Translations under genes and position numbers: made by a program
From: Pyrrhosoma nymphula
Taxonomy: Eukaryota; Arthropoda; Insecta; Odonata; Coenagrionidae
Direction of reading: 5' to 3'
Length of the DNA: 64,000 nucleotides
Assembly: GCA_963573305.1 (NCBI GenBank)
Contig: OY754336.1
Coordinates: forward strand, 14,296,699 to 14,360,698
The notes under the pieces: generated by a model
Told to the model about the DNA's origin: nothing
Database searches by the model: none
The model's input: only the letters and a program-made list of their open reading frames with translations
Part shown: piece after piece, positions 11,396 to 25,859 of the stretch
Layout of the letters: every line of letters starts with the position of its first letter
How positions within the stretch are numbered: position 1 is the stretch's first letter

Positions 11396-13407
11396 TTTTA
11401 CATATTTTATTTGACTTAATACTCCTGATATGTACACCATAAAATATAAGAGGTCGAGAGAACATATCATTTGAAAAATTACCAAGTACATTTATCCGAG
11501 TTATGTGCAAATTCTGAAAAGTTATTTCACGCGTAATTGATTTAATCTTGTGAAATTGAAATGTAAAGTTGCTAATGCGCATTATATAAATTACGTAAAA
11601 ATAGCTCCGTGTACCTCCATGAATGGAACGGGGGAGGTAGGGGGAATATGCAAATAATCTAGCACATGTTTATTCCAGTGAAATCGACCCTTCAACGTGA
11701 AGAGAGCAAATTAAATAGCAATTTTGTCAAGAGCTCAGAAACTCCGAGGGTAGGGTAATAACCTCCATTACGATTCCTCGCTTCCCACTCCAACCCAAAG
11801 TCTCGCCCCTCCTCTTCCTTTTATGAATCTCTTCTCTTTCTGCACCCTCGCTTGTTTTTTTCCTTCCCTTCTCCTTTAAACCTCTCCTCCTTGCTGCACT
11901 GCGGATGCTCATCCTTTCAAAGCAAAAAAAATAATATGTACATTTTTCCCTAAAAATCCCACTCACTCGTCACCTGTGCTGGGAGTGGGGGCTGTCTTTT
12001 TATAACCGAGCATGTATGTGTGTTTTTATCGTTTCCTCGGTTTCTATTTTATTTCACCTTTTCCTTTTCTGGAAATTTATTTACGAACGTAGGTACTCAA
12101 CGAGAGCGGAAGGGGGTGTATTTCGGGGGGCGTATCTTCGTCCCGCCGTCTTTTCTTTATTTTCGTCTTCTCTCTGCTTTTCCCTAATTCTTATCTTTTT
12201 CTCTCACTCTCTTTACAAGCTATCTCGTTTCCTTTGACGTACTCTCTATATCCAAGTTATGGATCACGGAAAATGAGTGATGGGAAATTGTTTACTTTTA
12301 TGACAATGGGTTTCTCACGATATTTCCCAACTCTGACGATCTTTTCCATTGGTCTGACTCAATTTACAATATTAATAATTAATAAGAAATTTTTTTTTGC
12401 ATCGAGGACATATCTAAGAGACTCACGAAGGTATTTAAAACAGAACGTTTTAGGATATTAATTATCGATATGTATTTTCCTAATTGATTTTCATTGAGGG
12501 ATGATTGTTGACCAAAGCATTGAATTCGCAATGGATTTTGTTATCTTTAAATAATGGATTCCGTTTCTTGGATTCCATTCCTCTGGAGTGAATTATTTTC
12601 TTGAAATGTTATCAAAATAAAAAAAATTAACATTTATATTATTATTGCCTGATAATTCAGAAAAATTGACTGGATATTGTATTCTGGAGAAAAATATCGA
12701 GGAGAAGCGTTGCCTTTCGTGATGTTTTCCTGAGGTTTTCTGTGTAACAAAGGTACACTAGTTTATGGAGGACAATAATTTCACAATTTATGGTGGAATT
12801 TATTTAAATGGTAGTTATGGTATATTATTAAATGATTTCAATTTTGCTCGAATAAAGGAAGTCCACTTCAATTTGACGAAAAGTGGCGAACTAAGATGTC
12901 GGACTATTGACCTCACGAAATGTTCCAGAAGGCGCCTCCTGTATACTTCATCCTCCTCGCCTCTTACCTTTCTCTGAATACGGAGCCTGAAGTGCACGCT
13001 TGTGATCTTATGTGTGAATGTGGGAGTTGGAAGGAGGCGTGTTGGAGGGGAATAGAAAGGGGAGGGAATGAGGCGATTGTGTTTCGGTGGTTAGGCGTCC
13101 GGGTGATATTTTCTCGCGCGCATGAATGTGTCCGTGGGCGGTGATTTGCTCGACCAAGCGGAGTGATTTGCCTCTAAGCCTCGGCCACCACCTCTTCTAT
13201 CCTCAAAGTTTCTTCCGTGTGAAATTGTAAGGGGCGTGGTTGAATAGTGGGATTTGCAATGGGGAGAGAGAGGGTATTAGGATGAGTCCAGGGGTTGCAA
13301 ACTTTAAATCACGGTACTTAGTATGGGAAAGTTTGGTGTTTCATTAAAAAACATTGAAGCGTGTTGTGAACATTATTCTTCATGTTTCTACGAAATCTAT
13401 TTATTTC

Positions 13408-13410
<3 letters not shown>
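11396..13410. other. Non-coding stretch with pyrimidine tracts
   Basis: C/T-rich segments occur at about 11780-11900 and 12150-12220. 12900-13200 is more GC-rich. No frame with convincing coding character, splice sites or homology. Confidence 0.45.
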
Positions 13411-13439
<29 letters not shown>

Positions 13440-13530
13440 GAGTTCGTGGAAAATCACACACGCGATAATATATATATACATGAGTATGGCCGTTACATGA
13501 GTATGGGCCGTTATATGAGTATATATATAT
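13411..13530. repeat. (TA)n microsatellite followed by a 17-18-bp tandem repeat
   Basis: About 14 TA units occupy 13411-13438. Downstream, ACATGAGTATGGCCGTT (13478-13494) is followed directly by a near-identical 18-bp unit (13495-13512) and a partial third unit that runs into another short TA stretch at about 13519-13530. Confidence 0.85.
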
Positions 13531-16500
13531 GCATGGCTGCTGGTTGCTTCTAATAATCTAGATTAGAAAAGTTAGGACGTTAATCCTCGATCGATGCCGA
13601 AAACCGAGCCAATTGGCGAAGATATGCAGCATTATAGCATTATAGTACTGCATAAAATCATCAGAATCGATGGCATCACATGGTTCAAACTCGCTTAAAT
13701 GCTTGGCAATACATTTTTTCCCGTATAAATATGTTTGCTCACTACCTTTCCCATGCACTGAATAGGTCTGTTTCGGTTGCATTGTCCGTACTTTCCCAAT
13801 CTAGAGCTTTAGTTACGTATCGTTTTGATGTGCTGTTGTAGTTTGAATTTGAATCTGAGTGACTTGATTGACAGTTTCGTGAGGCCCAGTAATTACTCTC
13901 TTCCACGTCGCCGTGAGGGTTCAACCGTCTTCCCAGTTGAAGTTCATTGGATTCTACAATATTTCTACGGCTTCTCTCATGTGTCTGGGTAAAAAGCAAT
14001 TTTCTCTTGCCAGTAGGTACTTAGGTAGTAGGTCTCGGTACGTACGTACGTCTCGGTAGATAAGTACTCGCCAGTCTCGCCAGTTGGTAGGCTAGTAGTT
14101 CAATTTTGTCGAATTCATCATTCAAGTACTGTCATTTTGTTAACGGTGTTTTTAAATGTGAAAAGTCTATTAATTCGGGTTGGATATACCGACCAATGAG
14201 ACCGCTTTGTTTTATTTTCGAGGACGCAGATTGAATTATACATCAATACACTTACCTATGTGATTGATAATATCTAAAATATGCGCGTAAGTTTATTTTT
14301 TGCCAAAATGGGCGAAATTTTTATTCCCTTTAATGTGTGTTTCTCCGTGTGACGTGTAAAATTCTGGTTAATTTGGTCGGCCTAGTTTCATTCTTGTGGA
14401 AATTGTTATTGATAATGCTGCTGTGTACTAATGAATGTCAATCGTTCGAGTAAATCACGATGTGGTTGGAGAAGGCGGATGGCAGAACAGAATGTGGAAC
14501 TACTTAAAGAGAGGAAGTAGCAATCACTGTAACTTACAGATGTCCATTCAGGAGCGAAGAAGAACATTTAAAAAATAGTGAAAGGCTAAGTTTATTAGAT
14601 ATGCGGAAAAAATCTAACTTGGGAAGAAAGACGGACATTTATCTGGGGGTAACTCATGATTTTACCACCCGTGGTGATAATTTACCATTTGCATTGAAGA
14701 TAAGGAGTCGCTCTATGATTTCGGAGCGGTTAACCTTTAAGTTATTTTAAAAATTTATTTACAGTTATTTTTGGTGAAGTAAACTCGGAGTTGCATTCTT
14801 CACGGTTTGAAGGACACGTCCTGTGCAATTGAAGGCGACACAACCGCCTCGATTTAGAATTGAATCTCCACTCTGTCATTGCGCTCGGAAGAAAATCGTA
14901 ATTTCAAGGCATTATTATGGAAATTTGAAATTAGGGCATGCGGTTGTTCGCCTTAATTCGCTTCTTTCAAAACCCCCTCGGCTAGCTCCGTCTCCGTCGC
15001 GGATTCCAGATATTGTTTCGTTTCTCTCAAAATGTCTCCCACATCACTGTGTGTTATATATTTCTTCCGTAGGTTGAGGCTTGCTTTAATCCTCCATTCC
15101 ACAGAATTGAATTATCAATGCGCATAGTGGCAGCAATTTATTTTCACCGTGTAAAGAATGAAAATTAAAGTTTTTTCCTCCTTCTCTCTGAAGACGTTTC
15201 AGAAACGTGTATTCCTGATTTTTACTTGGATAAAACTACGCCTTGCGATCAGTATTTTTACGAGTTTACATATTATCCCTTCATGTAACGTGAGGTCAGA
15301 TGGAAGCCTCAATATCATCCCATGTAACAAAGAATAATCGATGCATCCGTCTGCCTCCTCCGTCCTTCTGCTTAAAAGAATAATCTTTATTAGTATTCTT
15401 CCAGTTGAATGATAGGCCCTTGAACCTAGAGGTTACCTCTGCTGAGCTTGAGGTTCGTTTATAAATATTTTTATATGTAGTACATATTTTTACGATGTTA
15501 CATCCATCTGAAACATGTGGTTACTTCGTTTTCACCCTCAAGAAATTTATATTCTTCTACTTTTCTTAAATCTCTTTCCTCTTGCCACTTTCTTCGGCTA
15601 GTAATAAAATCCACACCCACTGTCAATATTCAAGGTTAAATATTAAAAACGGTGGAAGGTAAGCGTTTTCCGCCGTATTTACGAAGCTTTAAGTGAAATA
15701 GACGCCTAGAAGAATTGGGTCGACTTATCTACGGGTCAGAGGTTATTCGATTTTTTCCTCGTGCGACGTCTGCGGGCCCAACTAAGCGCGTGGCGTGGTT
15801 AATGGATGCAAAGCAGTTTTAGTTCGGCGTGACACTTGAAATAAATACTTACGGTTTTAGTGAACAGTGTGATTGCCCATGCTCATGTGATATAAAAACC
15901 GTGTAAACAAGCTTTATGATCAATTAGGCATGAAATCATATTTCTTTGTGTTAAGCTCGGCCCTGGGTATCTCAAAAGCAAGAGTATATAAGTTATTGAT
16001 GCTCTAAATCAGATGCACTTCGAAAAATAAGTAACTAGCTCATAAGGAATTACTAGCACTTAATTTTATTTATATGAAATAAGGCATTAAGTCATCTTCA
16101 GCAGTAAATTTCCTGAAAACTGATTTGCTGCTCGTCGCCACTTGAAAAAGATAAGTGTAATATGGTTTTATCTTTAAAACAGGGAAGTAAACACCCACCG
16201 GGCTACCGCGATGAAAATTAATATTTTAATATCGGCCCGAGAAAGTCCCCTCATTACAACGCAGAATTAGCCCCTCAGTCAGTAATAATACAATATGAAT
16301 AAAATACTGCTTTGGATATGTAGGCTTTTAAGTGAATTTGGACATTTCTCGGCGTTATTATTTGAAAAATATGTCTAAAACTTTGAGATGCTGTCTTTGA
16401 CGGAATTACATGAAACTTCCACTTTCATGTCATTTGGCAAAGTTGCAACTCATGGGGATTCTCCTAACCTCGGTTATAAATAGGATAATGGACGCGGTAT

Positions 16501-19500
16501 TCACGAGATAACTTAAAATTCAGCGACATTGGTTACCATCTCCACCACTCGTATGCTTGCCTGATTTGCAAACCAAGGTGTTTAAACCATTTGTGCTCAA
16601 TACACCTATGAGGCGGATGAAGACATTCGGTCCACTTAAGTTAACAGAGGACGTCTGACTTATAAGGTTACATCAATCGGTTGTTATTATAATTAGCTCT
16701 TTTGTGAAAGCAAAAAAGTATTTTTATGTTAACTAATACAGTTTAAACTGAAGTTACCTTACGGGAATTGACGACATTTTAGCGAAAAAGGTAGATTGAG
16801 TAATCGAGCGTTTTGTTTCGGCCATAATAGAGGCCATATTCGAGTTAAAACTTAAATAATAAGCATTTGTAAGTAAAATGAATTAATAATGGAATGTTAT
16901 TGGTCCAAAATCTTTGTTTTTATTACTTTACTTGTCAGTAATTAACTGATAATACTTATTTGAGGCTATAACTTGCCTTATTTGTTTTACGCCGCACGCT
17001 GCTACCGTTACATTCCTGATATGAATTTTGTGTGTCTTAACTTCTTAATTTTTATGATAATGTCTCCATAGAGTGCACAGCCATGGAAAACGGCAAACTA
17101 TTTTTAGGCAAATATTTCATAAATTTATACGGTAAGTGGGTGTGCATTTGGTCAGTGTATTATTCGTCTAAATTTGAGATGGTATATTTCTTTGTATAAT
17201 TAGAAAGATAAAATCGTTTTGATTGTAACAAGACCGACTTCATCGACTTTTTATGTTGTAATATCTCGCTAAACCTACTATTGATGTCATCAAAATTAAC
17301 CATAATAGTCTTTTGATGTAAAAATGTAAAATATAATATATAAATTTGAAAACAATGTAGTTATCAATAAAACGTCGGACTAGTTGAAGTGCTTCATGTG
17401 ATCAATGAGGGAATTTGACGGATTGCAGAAGCCAATCGAAATTCGTGCAGTTAACGGTGCAGACAGTTGTGGGCCTCCGTATGAAGATAGCGTACGTGAA
17501 AGTATCCATCTCTGAAAATTTACAAGTACTTACGCGTCACCACATACTCCGTGATTGTAACCGGTATCATGCCTTCAAGCAGATTTGTAAATTATTATTT
17601 ACATTATTAAAATTTTTAATTCCACGTTAAACGTGTCCCAGGCTTAGACATTCAAAAAACAGCTTTCATGTGCGTCGTCTCACTCACTTTTCGAAAATGA
17701 CGCTTTATTGAATGAGATCTCATCTTTATCTCGACTCACATGCTTATCGTTCTAACCGGCCCATTCAAAATCCACCCCCACGCCGCCCTTTGCGTTCTCA
17801 ATGGATGGAAGACGGATGGCTTTTCCGTGCGGTTCGTGGTTATCCTGGCATGCTTAAAACCCACCCGCGCCTATTCGAAAGGGTCTCTAGAGGCGGGAGC
17901 TTGGTTCTGGTGATATCGCGTTTACGAGGCGAATAGACCTCCGACATCGAGTCACACAGTAAAATCGAATGCAACGGCTTGTACTACTGCCCCCGCCGCT
18001 AATGACTTGGGAGGGCGCTAGATGTTCGCGTTAGAGGTAGAAAGGTGCACCCTCATTGCGAGCAGTAGTTATTGTAACGGTTTGCGATAGTTATGATTTA
18101 TGAGTAAAAGGTTGATAGTTTGCTATTTTAATATGAGGTTTTCAAAGAGTTAAAATTAGGAGGTCGTCCAAGTGCTATTTTTATTCATTTTAATTAATCA
18201 AGTTTTAATAATTCATATGGGTTTTTAAATGTGATAACTCATTTTGGCGTTAAGTGTTCAAGAGAAAACTTTTGCTAATTTTAACTCTTATTTTTCAAAA
18301 TAATTGTCATTCTAGCATCGTAGAATTTGAAGATTACTTAATATTCGTCAAGAAGTGTTTCTTCGTTTTTTTGGAAGTAGGTAGTAGTTGTGACGGAATG
18401 CGACAGCTAATGATAGTATTAGGATGAGGGCCAATGGCGATTTGGCTTTTTCGGAGGGGAAAGCGTAAAGCGAGTGTCTAAACCGTTACCTCTGTATGTA
18501 TGAATATTTTCTAAATGGCAATTTAAATGCAATTCATCATTTGAATTTATTTAAAGCGATCTGTTATTAATTTTATCTATATTTTTTAAAGTCATCATTC
18601 TAGTGTAGTGGTAAACACGGATATTATAAGTGCTTTCGATGTGTTTACGTTAATAAGAGATGGTTGAAATCAAATGGTGTCATACATTTCAAAGATTTTA
18701 ATTTACTCTGTCTTAATTCCAAGAGAATTATAAGCATCTCCCCATAATTTTTGGCCCAACTGCCGCTAGATTTCCCAATATCCCATGCACATACATGCAA
18801 ATCGTTGTAATCATCACGGTATTTTCCAGAAACTCGAAAGCTGAATGGTAGATTGTCGGGAAACTACGCAATTTGAAACTAGCTCGAGAGCAAAAAGACT
18901 TCATTTTATCGATATATTATTTCCTAGATAAGACAATTATGTGTGACTTATTGCTTTGATGTTAAAAAAATGTTTCTTGTCCCTCTAAGGTCTCAGTGAG
19001 TTTAGCATTTGCGTGACCATATAATGATTCCGCGTTCCAGTTCTGCCTGGGTATTTTTTAGAAACAGCTGATGGCCTAAGGGATATTTTCAGGGTTATAA
19101 AAGATGATTTTAAAATTTGGCTTTCACTCCATTCCTCATGCCTATGTAATTATGGCATGTGGGAAAATTGCCGCATGGGCAGGTAGGGTTCTGTCGTCGT
19201 CAGCATATAAACGACGTATTTTCTCCAAAAGAACAGGAAAATAATTAAAATTTTGTAAATAACTCCCCAACACATTTTGCGGGCAAGAGGATGTTAGGCA
19301 CTGTCCCTCCACCCACAGCTGAGTGGATGAATCATTTTGGGGGACCCTTTCCACCCTCCGCTTTTGCAAACCGACCCTCAACTCCCTCCTCGTCCCTCGC
19401 ATGCAGTCACCTCCTTCCAACCCATCTAACCCTCTCCCTTCCACCATCAGGGGGGGAGCAGAGGCAACTCAATCCGAGCGAATCAAGATCCTATTCCCCG

Positions 19501-20770
19501 CCCCGTCCCTCCCACCCGTCCGACCATCCCTGTGGAGGTGGGAGGAGGCTCTGGCGCAGGTAACCGTCCATCCTTGCTTCTATTTACCCATATTCACCAT
19601 GCTATGCGAAATACCCAGCGGCTACTTCCATGCGGAAAAGGTGAAGAAGCTTTAGTAGTATCTGCAAGGCTTCTTCTCCTCCTTTTCCATCGAAGGAGAA
19701 AACTTGAACGGACCGTAGATTAGAGAATAGAATAGATTGGCTTGTCTTGGATCACGAATATGAAGCCGGTTTTTTCCATGAAAAATGATACTTCCAACAT
19801 GGCTATCACGCGAAATGTTCCCCTAGGACTTCACGTGAAATGCAATTCCATTTGTAAGTTTTGAACGGTGCTCACATTCTGAAACGTAACCACATTTCGA
19901 ACACTATAATGGAAAGATAAAAGAATGGGAAGAATTACCGTGGAAGACCATACATGGGATGTTTGGATCAAAAATATTAAGGTTATCCAAACTATGAATT
20001 GTAAAAAAAATACACCGGTTATCTGTTGAGAGAATGAAATGGAAAGCTGAATCAAATCTTTCATTGATGTCCGAATGATGTTCTAACGAAAATCATCACC
20101 ATAACATGGCAGTGGTTGAACTAATACCTCTTTTCGGCGTAATAAATGTGTAGCTAATCAATTCAATATTAGTGATTCATGACTGTGAAGTAACACTCGC
20201 CCTTAAGGTATTTTAATGCTTCGATTCTACCCTGTTCGCTGGTGCCGTATGTCGCTTTCTATTTCCTCTTAAAATTATTTGTAAGGCAAGAGGAGATTTC
20301 TTTAAAATCACCCATTTTTCTCCTACTCAGAGCGCTACTGAGTTTCGTTCGTTCATGTACACTTAATCATTTTATAGTACCCGCTATCTTCGCCTCCGTG
20401 GCATAATAGCCGTCCTCAATCCACATTGGCGAACACATAATAGCTAGCGTGATGAGATTACGAATCCACATGACGCGGTCTCTCGTATTATCTTTATTTA
20501 TTCTCAGCTCTTAAGGATGAAGGAAACGTCATCACCTACCTTCAAGTTGATTCTGTTACCTTAAATCATTGCAGAGCGAATCGTATGAACGGTGATTGCG
20601 ATCATTTTGTAAATCTCTAAGTTTGTCTTAAGGATAGTGGTGGCGAAAATTCACGAAAAAGAACCACTGCTGCGCCTATGTTCACGACATGCAGGTAATT
20701 GCCCAAGTTAATACCCTATAAGTTGCTTCTAGTGGTTGTTCCGTACTTGAATTTCCGGTGCTCTAACTAC
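13531..20770. other. Long AT-rich non-coding stretch
   Basis: Nothing here supports a gene. A short GTAC-rich microsatellite-like patch lies at about 14036-14060. The segment at 17260-17320 contains ATATCTCGCTAAACC, weakly like the repeat pair at 31.0 and 52.5 kb. The 19290-19530 part is pyrimidine-rich. 17700-18050 is somewhat GC-richer without splice structure that I trust. Confidence 0.45.
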
Positions 20771-20930
20771 TAAGGTCATGACGTAAGGTCATTCACGGTA
20801 CTAAGATCGAACGTGAGACCGTAGTCCTTCGAGATAGGCACAACATTAATCCCTGAAATGGGAATCAAACCCGCTCTCTTTTGATTTCTGGGCCAGCGCT
20901 GTAAATAAGATGCTGATTTAATACTGCGTC
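20771..20930 (-). mobile_element. Candidate tRNA-related SINE head
   Basis: On the minus strand GCGCTGGCCCAG (box-A-like, about 20890-20901) precedes GAGCGGGTTTGATTCCC (box-B-like, about 20859-20875). The body is not recognised and the A-to-B spacing is on the short side. Could also be a decayed tRNA pseudogene. Confidence 0.4.
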
Positions 20931-22779
20931 GCGCGGATGTGGAAAATTGTGCTAATTCACGAAAAAAAACTCCTAAGAAGTAGCCTGTATTCTATTCAGG
21001 TGATCTACTTGTACGAAGCATGCATTGGCGCCAGCAGATGCAATAAAGAATTTTACTTGCCAAAAAATTGCATTAGTTGAGAATTTTATTTTTAAAAAGA
21101 ATTATCGCCATTATAAACTAAAAAATTTTGAATTCCTTTTACTACTCAATAATAAAGGGTTTTTAGAATCGCAGGATGAAATATGAGAGCTTTCAATCCG
21201 TGATGAAATACAGCATTTTTATTCTGCGAAAAAGATGAAATTTTGGGAATATGTTTTTGGCCATTCTGTGAAATTTTGAAATAAAAGGGTGGTTCGTGTT
21301 TCTGAAGTTTTCTTCTAATATTTGAATTGCAGTAAATAAAAATCTCCGTCTATTTAAGAGGATAATGATCTACTGCTGTACAACACAAAGATCAACGCAT
21401 AGATTAAATCTCGTCGGTCTTATTAATTAATATATCCTTTTTTTCGATACTTTTTACTAGTGTAACATCTTTTCGAAGTTAGACTGTATTATCCAGGGGC
21501 TGTTACATGTTATAATATTGTTCAGTGAATGAATAAATAGCGGGTGGTGTATTTGATTATTGAAGAGCATAGTATTTCCTCTAAACCAAGCCCTTATCTG
21601 TGCGATACGTCACATAGGTCGGTGGCAATAGACTTGTTCTGCGTTGCTTCAAATTTCTGCATCCGTCCCAATTCAGTTTCGCCGGGATTCGTCGAAGTAC
21701 CCTTTCTCTCTCCCCGCCCTTGCCCTCTCATTCCCTGCTTGTGGTTGATATGATATGGAGGGGAATTAAAGGAAAAATATACGAAGTACACCCCCTACTC
21801 TCCGAAAGGCATCATCTTCACTACTTCAGCCCACCTTTGGACCCGGCGGGGAGGCTGGAGGAGGATTTAATGCGCTTTAACGGGTTCTCTGGCGCGCTGG
21901 ACAGTTGACAGGGGTTATCGCGGCCGTCGATCCGCGTCCGATGTTAAGTTTTATCTCGCGTCATTTTTCATTCTGGTCAGAGGAAGCGTATCAAGAGCGT
22001 ATGCCCTTCAATTTTTTCTCCGGATATTTCTGGCGTCAAACCTTTCGCTTGTGCAGTTTTGTTATATTTTCTTTTCTCTGTAGGATTACTAAAATGGACC
22101 CTCTTTATGTTGGCATTTCCTCTGGCAGAATGCCATCCAGAGCATTAAAACTAATTTTTCCAATGGATTGAACTAGACCACAGGTGAGATTACCGATAAT
22201 TGGTGGACTTAATTTTTTGGTGAATTTCCCGAAAGTTCTTTTATGAAGTGTAGAGTTTTCGGGATCCCTTGGCTCAATGCGGTGCTTGAAAAAGATTTTT
22301 CTTGCTCTGGAATACAATAAAAAAATTGTTTTAACTAGAAAGTGTCAGGTGGAAAGGAATCAGGTTATTGTCAGGTTATTGTGTAACTTTTAGGATCCGA
22401 ATTGAAAAATTGATTTGGTTGAGAACAGCTTGGTTTCTAAAATTAGAGCGAAAATAATGGAAAATGTGATGGCCGAAAGTATAATATGAGCACTTTTCAA
22501 GCATTATACTCGACTGTGGCTTTGATTTCGATTTTTACCGTCGCGTCGGAACAAACGTAACGAAAGCTACATAACAACCCTCCAATGTGAATACGTTTTA
22601 CGTTGGCCCAATATAATCACCTATACTGTAATGAGTTGTTACTGTTCCGCGAAAGGGACCTCTGTAATTACTTTTTACTAAGCAATTTTTATTAAGTAAT
22701 TATTTTTTTAGTAAAGTTATTGCACGTTTTTCTCTTTCATGAAAGGTTGGAAAGATTAATTGAGAAGACGCCTACTGCG
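20931..22779. other. Non-coding stretch
   Basis: No gene supported. 21650-21960 is GC-richer with short overlapping frames on both strands and no convincing splice signals. Confidence 0.45.
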
Positions 22780-22945
22780 GAAACCAGGTAGTGAAAGCAC
22801 CAGGATGACAGCCAAAAAGTTGCGAGTCCGAATCTTTCTTATCGAGTGTGTCTTATGATTATTGCTTTAGGTTTGAAGGCGCGGTAAGGGTTTACTGGTG
22901 GGGCACGTAAAACCCGTCTGCTACTTCTCACCGTTCGAACCCAGC
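22780..22945 (+). mobile_element. tRNA-derived SINE, copy C (diverged)
   Basis: A box-B-like GCGAGTCCGAATC at about 22822-22834 is followed about 65 bp later by GGTGGGGCACGTAAAACC (22897-22914), which aligns with the family core. Spacing is somewhat shorter than in copies B and E. The inverted B-box-like GTTCGAACCC at 22934-22943 suggests a second, overlapping fragment. Diverged, so the call is tentative. Confidence 0.4.
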
Positions 22946-24985
22946 CGAGTGAATTGGTGTCCATTATTGTCACAGTTACACGTCAGGTGGCGATGGAATA
23001 TGAATTCTTGAGGTGAAGAGATTCTATGTCAGGCAACAAATTCTATCCCTGGAAACAGAAACTTCATTCAAAGGTCTTTGCTGTCGAAATACTCTTGGAT
23101 TAATTTCTCTACTTCGCGTGAAGCTTCGGATTCCCGATAGATGTTTATTGTGATTTAAGTATGCAACGTAACATACTCGCAAGTGAGCAGCTTCTTGGGG
23201 TCATTTAAAATTAGAAGCTAAGTTTATGCATACTATCGATACTGCATATATCAGCTTGTGGACACACATGCTGCTTATTTATTCATTAATGCTCTTATGT
23301 CGTACTGGAATCTAACATAGGAAACATTTATATCTTTTTGTATCATCTCCTTTGGTTTATTTTTCATCCAGCTCGCCTACCTGTTCAAATATTTTCGAAT
23401 CCTTAGCGACAGCGGAGCGATCTTCTTTTACCTTGACCACCATTTTCAAACGTACAGAGAGGCGAACCATAGCCATTTCCCTGGAGATAGTTGGGGAAAA
23501 TAAGTTGGATGGAGTATTTTATTCGTTGCTTATATTTTAATGGAGGTAGGAGCATTCACTGCTGGGATATGTAACCGGGCAGGCTTTCGAAGGGGCTCGT
23601 AGGTTTAGTTGTATTTCGTAGCGAGGATGTTGGAATATCAGCGAGGGCAGACGATGTGAATTTTTTCCCCTCTCCGTTTTTTATCCTAATTCCATCCGGT
23701 GAGGATGTTCCTTTTATTATTTTTGCAATGCAGAACTCGATATATTTTTTGGCACAGCGTCCGAGGAAGGTCAATTTTTTTCGAAATGAGAGCGAAGCAA
23801 TTCGAGGAGTGTGTCGTCGCTACCATTTCAACCTGGTTGGTACACAAGTAAAAAAAAAGGTCCCCGTTTTGCCAATTTTTTGGGAATGTAAATTACGTAG
23901 AATTTCTGCTCAATTTGCATATGAGAAATTAGTGCTTTTCCGTTTTTTTTTTAAATCCTCAGTAACGAGTAGGTATGTGAGAGCTTCAGGATTTCCCACT
24001 GGGTTGACCAACTTCGGAAAACATTTCGAACAGCTTTGATATTCTCCACCAAGGCATAGTCACCTAAAACAAATTGCAATTAATCGTAAAATAAAATTCA
24101 CCCGCGATGCTTAAAGTAGTCTGCATTCTATCTTGAAAATGAGATTTTTGCTAACAGTTTGGTTATATTGACAAATATTAAAATATTCAATTCAGTTCCT
24201 ATTCCCAAAAATTGAGTTTTTGGACGCTTTTTTAATATGGTAAAAGCATAAAAGAGTCATCCTCTTAAAATGGAGTTCAGAAAAACTGAAAAAAATCCCT
24301 TCAATGTGCTCACAGATATTTTTATATTTTTACCTTATTTATAACATTTGGGAACTAGGATTTTCTAAAAATGTGATTATTTTTATTAAACTAATCCAAC
24401 TATGGAGCTGACGTGTTTATGATCATGAGTATTGATTGCGATGGGCAATGAAAGCGCAAGAGAATGTATAAGATTCCAGTAATACTAAGTAATGCTTAAG
24501 TGTTTTTTTCTTTTCGAGTCATAACTCGATTCGAATACTATAGTATTCTCTTCTCAATGTTTACGATTGTGTATTGAGCATTTCTTGAGCACGTAACGTT
24601 GATTGACCCACTTTTTATTTTATTAGTTGTCTTGCTTGGGGATATCAGTTTTTTTTATTTTACCGTAAGGGTTATTAATCGATCGCCTTCCATGTGTCAA
24701 TTTATTCAAAGAAGATGCTATTTATTAATTACGCAGATGGTCTCATTTCATGAATATTTTTAGGTCAATGACCCTCCTATGATTATTATTGGTCCTGCAT
24801 TTGGAATTTAATATTTTCATTTACTTTTCTATGAGACATCTTGATGCATCACAATCATTGTTCAAACTATACGAAGAAGCTATTCTTCAAGAATTATGTA
24901 GGTGCCATTACAATGGCTTGTGGACCTCTGTCTGAAATGGAACTCTGTCTTGAAATATAACAGTTAAACTTAGCGTTTCCTCAAA
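22946..24985. other. AT-rich non-coding stretch
   Basis: A 127-codon open frame at 23656-24039 (+) is present but AT-biased, Phe-rich and without recognisable domains; I do not call it a gene. Nothing else stands out. Confidence 0.45.
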
Positions 24986-25060
24986 ACTTTATTTTAAACA
25001 CATACCTGAAGATGACGTTTTATGCCGAATTCATGGTCGTGATTTAAAATAAAACCGTTT
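24986..25060 (+). repeat. Motif-bearing foldback copy
   Basis: The arms TTTATTTTAAACAC (about 24988-25001) and GTGATTTAAAATAAA (about 25039-25053) are near reverse complements. Between them lies ACCTGAAGATGACG, a short loop, TGCCGAATTCATGGTCGTG (25003-25041). The GAAAC of the family is changed to GAATTC here, so this copy looks decayed. Arms are much shorter than at 9.1 and 55.1 kb. Confidence 0.5.
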
Positions 25061-25774
25061 GGACTCATCAAGTTAAAGTTTTTTTTTGTCATGCATGGAT
25101 AGGTTCCACCAAGTTATGCCTGAGACCACGTATTCCTCTTATGACTGAACGATTAATTCTATAGCAGAGCTATTCAGCAGCGTAGTGACATTATGCGGCA
25201 CAGTTGAATTTTTTATCGATTCTATACAGGATTAGTGAGCCATTAAATTCTCTCATTAATGTTGATTCACGCTTTCTAATTTCCTTACCATATGATCTTT
25301 ATTGACCCTAATTAGATTGTTCTCTGCTCTTTATGGGGATTAAATATATTTTTAATCATCATTTAATATCCGTTTATCGATCACCTCCGATTATATTTGT
25401 ACGAAAAGTGTTCAGATAAATGTTAGATGCCCGAGTAGCTTATTTCTCCTCTCGGTGCGAAAGTAAATCTTTAGTTGTCCTATCCATCTCTTAATTATTG
25501 TTGAGTTGTGAAATCAATATGATTTTTCAGGTTCTTTATCAGATTAGAGCCTTTATAGTCTCTCCTCAATGGTGATTATTTTCAAGGAGTTTTTTATTGA
25601 ACTATAGGTAAAATTTCTTGAACGTGGGAAGTTCATGGACCGTAACTTGATTATTTTTCCCTGGCATTTTTTCCAATATGATATTCAATTACTTATTTAG
25701 ACGCTTAAAAACAAAAAAGTTGGATTTCGGAATTTATGTAGGCATCGTGATAGCTCTGGAGAGCTCTCAACTTA
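25061..25774. other. AT-rich non-coding stretch
   Basis: No feature recognised. Confidence 0.45.
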
Positions 25775-25859
25775 CGAATTACTTCTCAACAACTCAACGA
25801 ATTACTTCTCAACAACTCAACGAATTACTTCTCAACAACTCAACGAATTACTTCTCAAC
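25775..25859 (+). repeat. 23-bp tandem repeat, 3.7 copies
   Basis: Perfect units of 23 bp, CGAATTACTTCTCAAC + AACTCAA, start at 25775, 25798 and 25821. A partial fourth unit at 25844-25859 diverges exactly where the hairpin arm begins. Perfect identity indicates recent expansion. Confidence 0.95.

Noticed and set aside
13558..13999. Two overlapping minus-strand frames with somewhat protein-like composition
   Set aside because: They are in different frames, have no recognisable domain and no splice signals. A decayed element is possible but not supportable.
23656..24039. 127-codon open frame
   Set aside because: AT-rich, Phe-rich, with no start context, domain or splice evidence.
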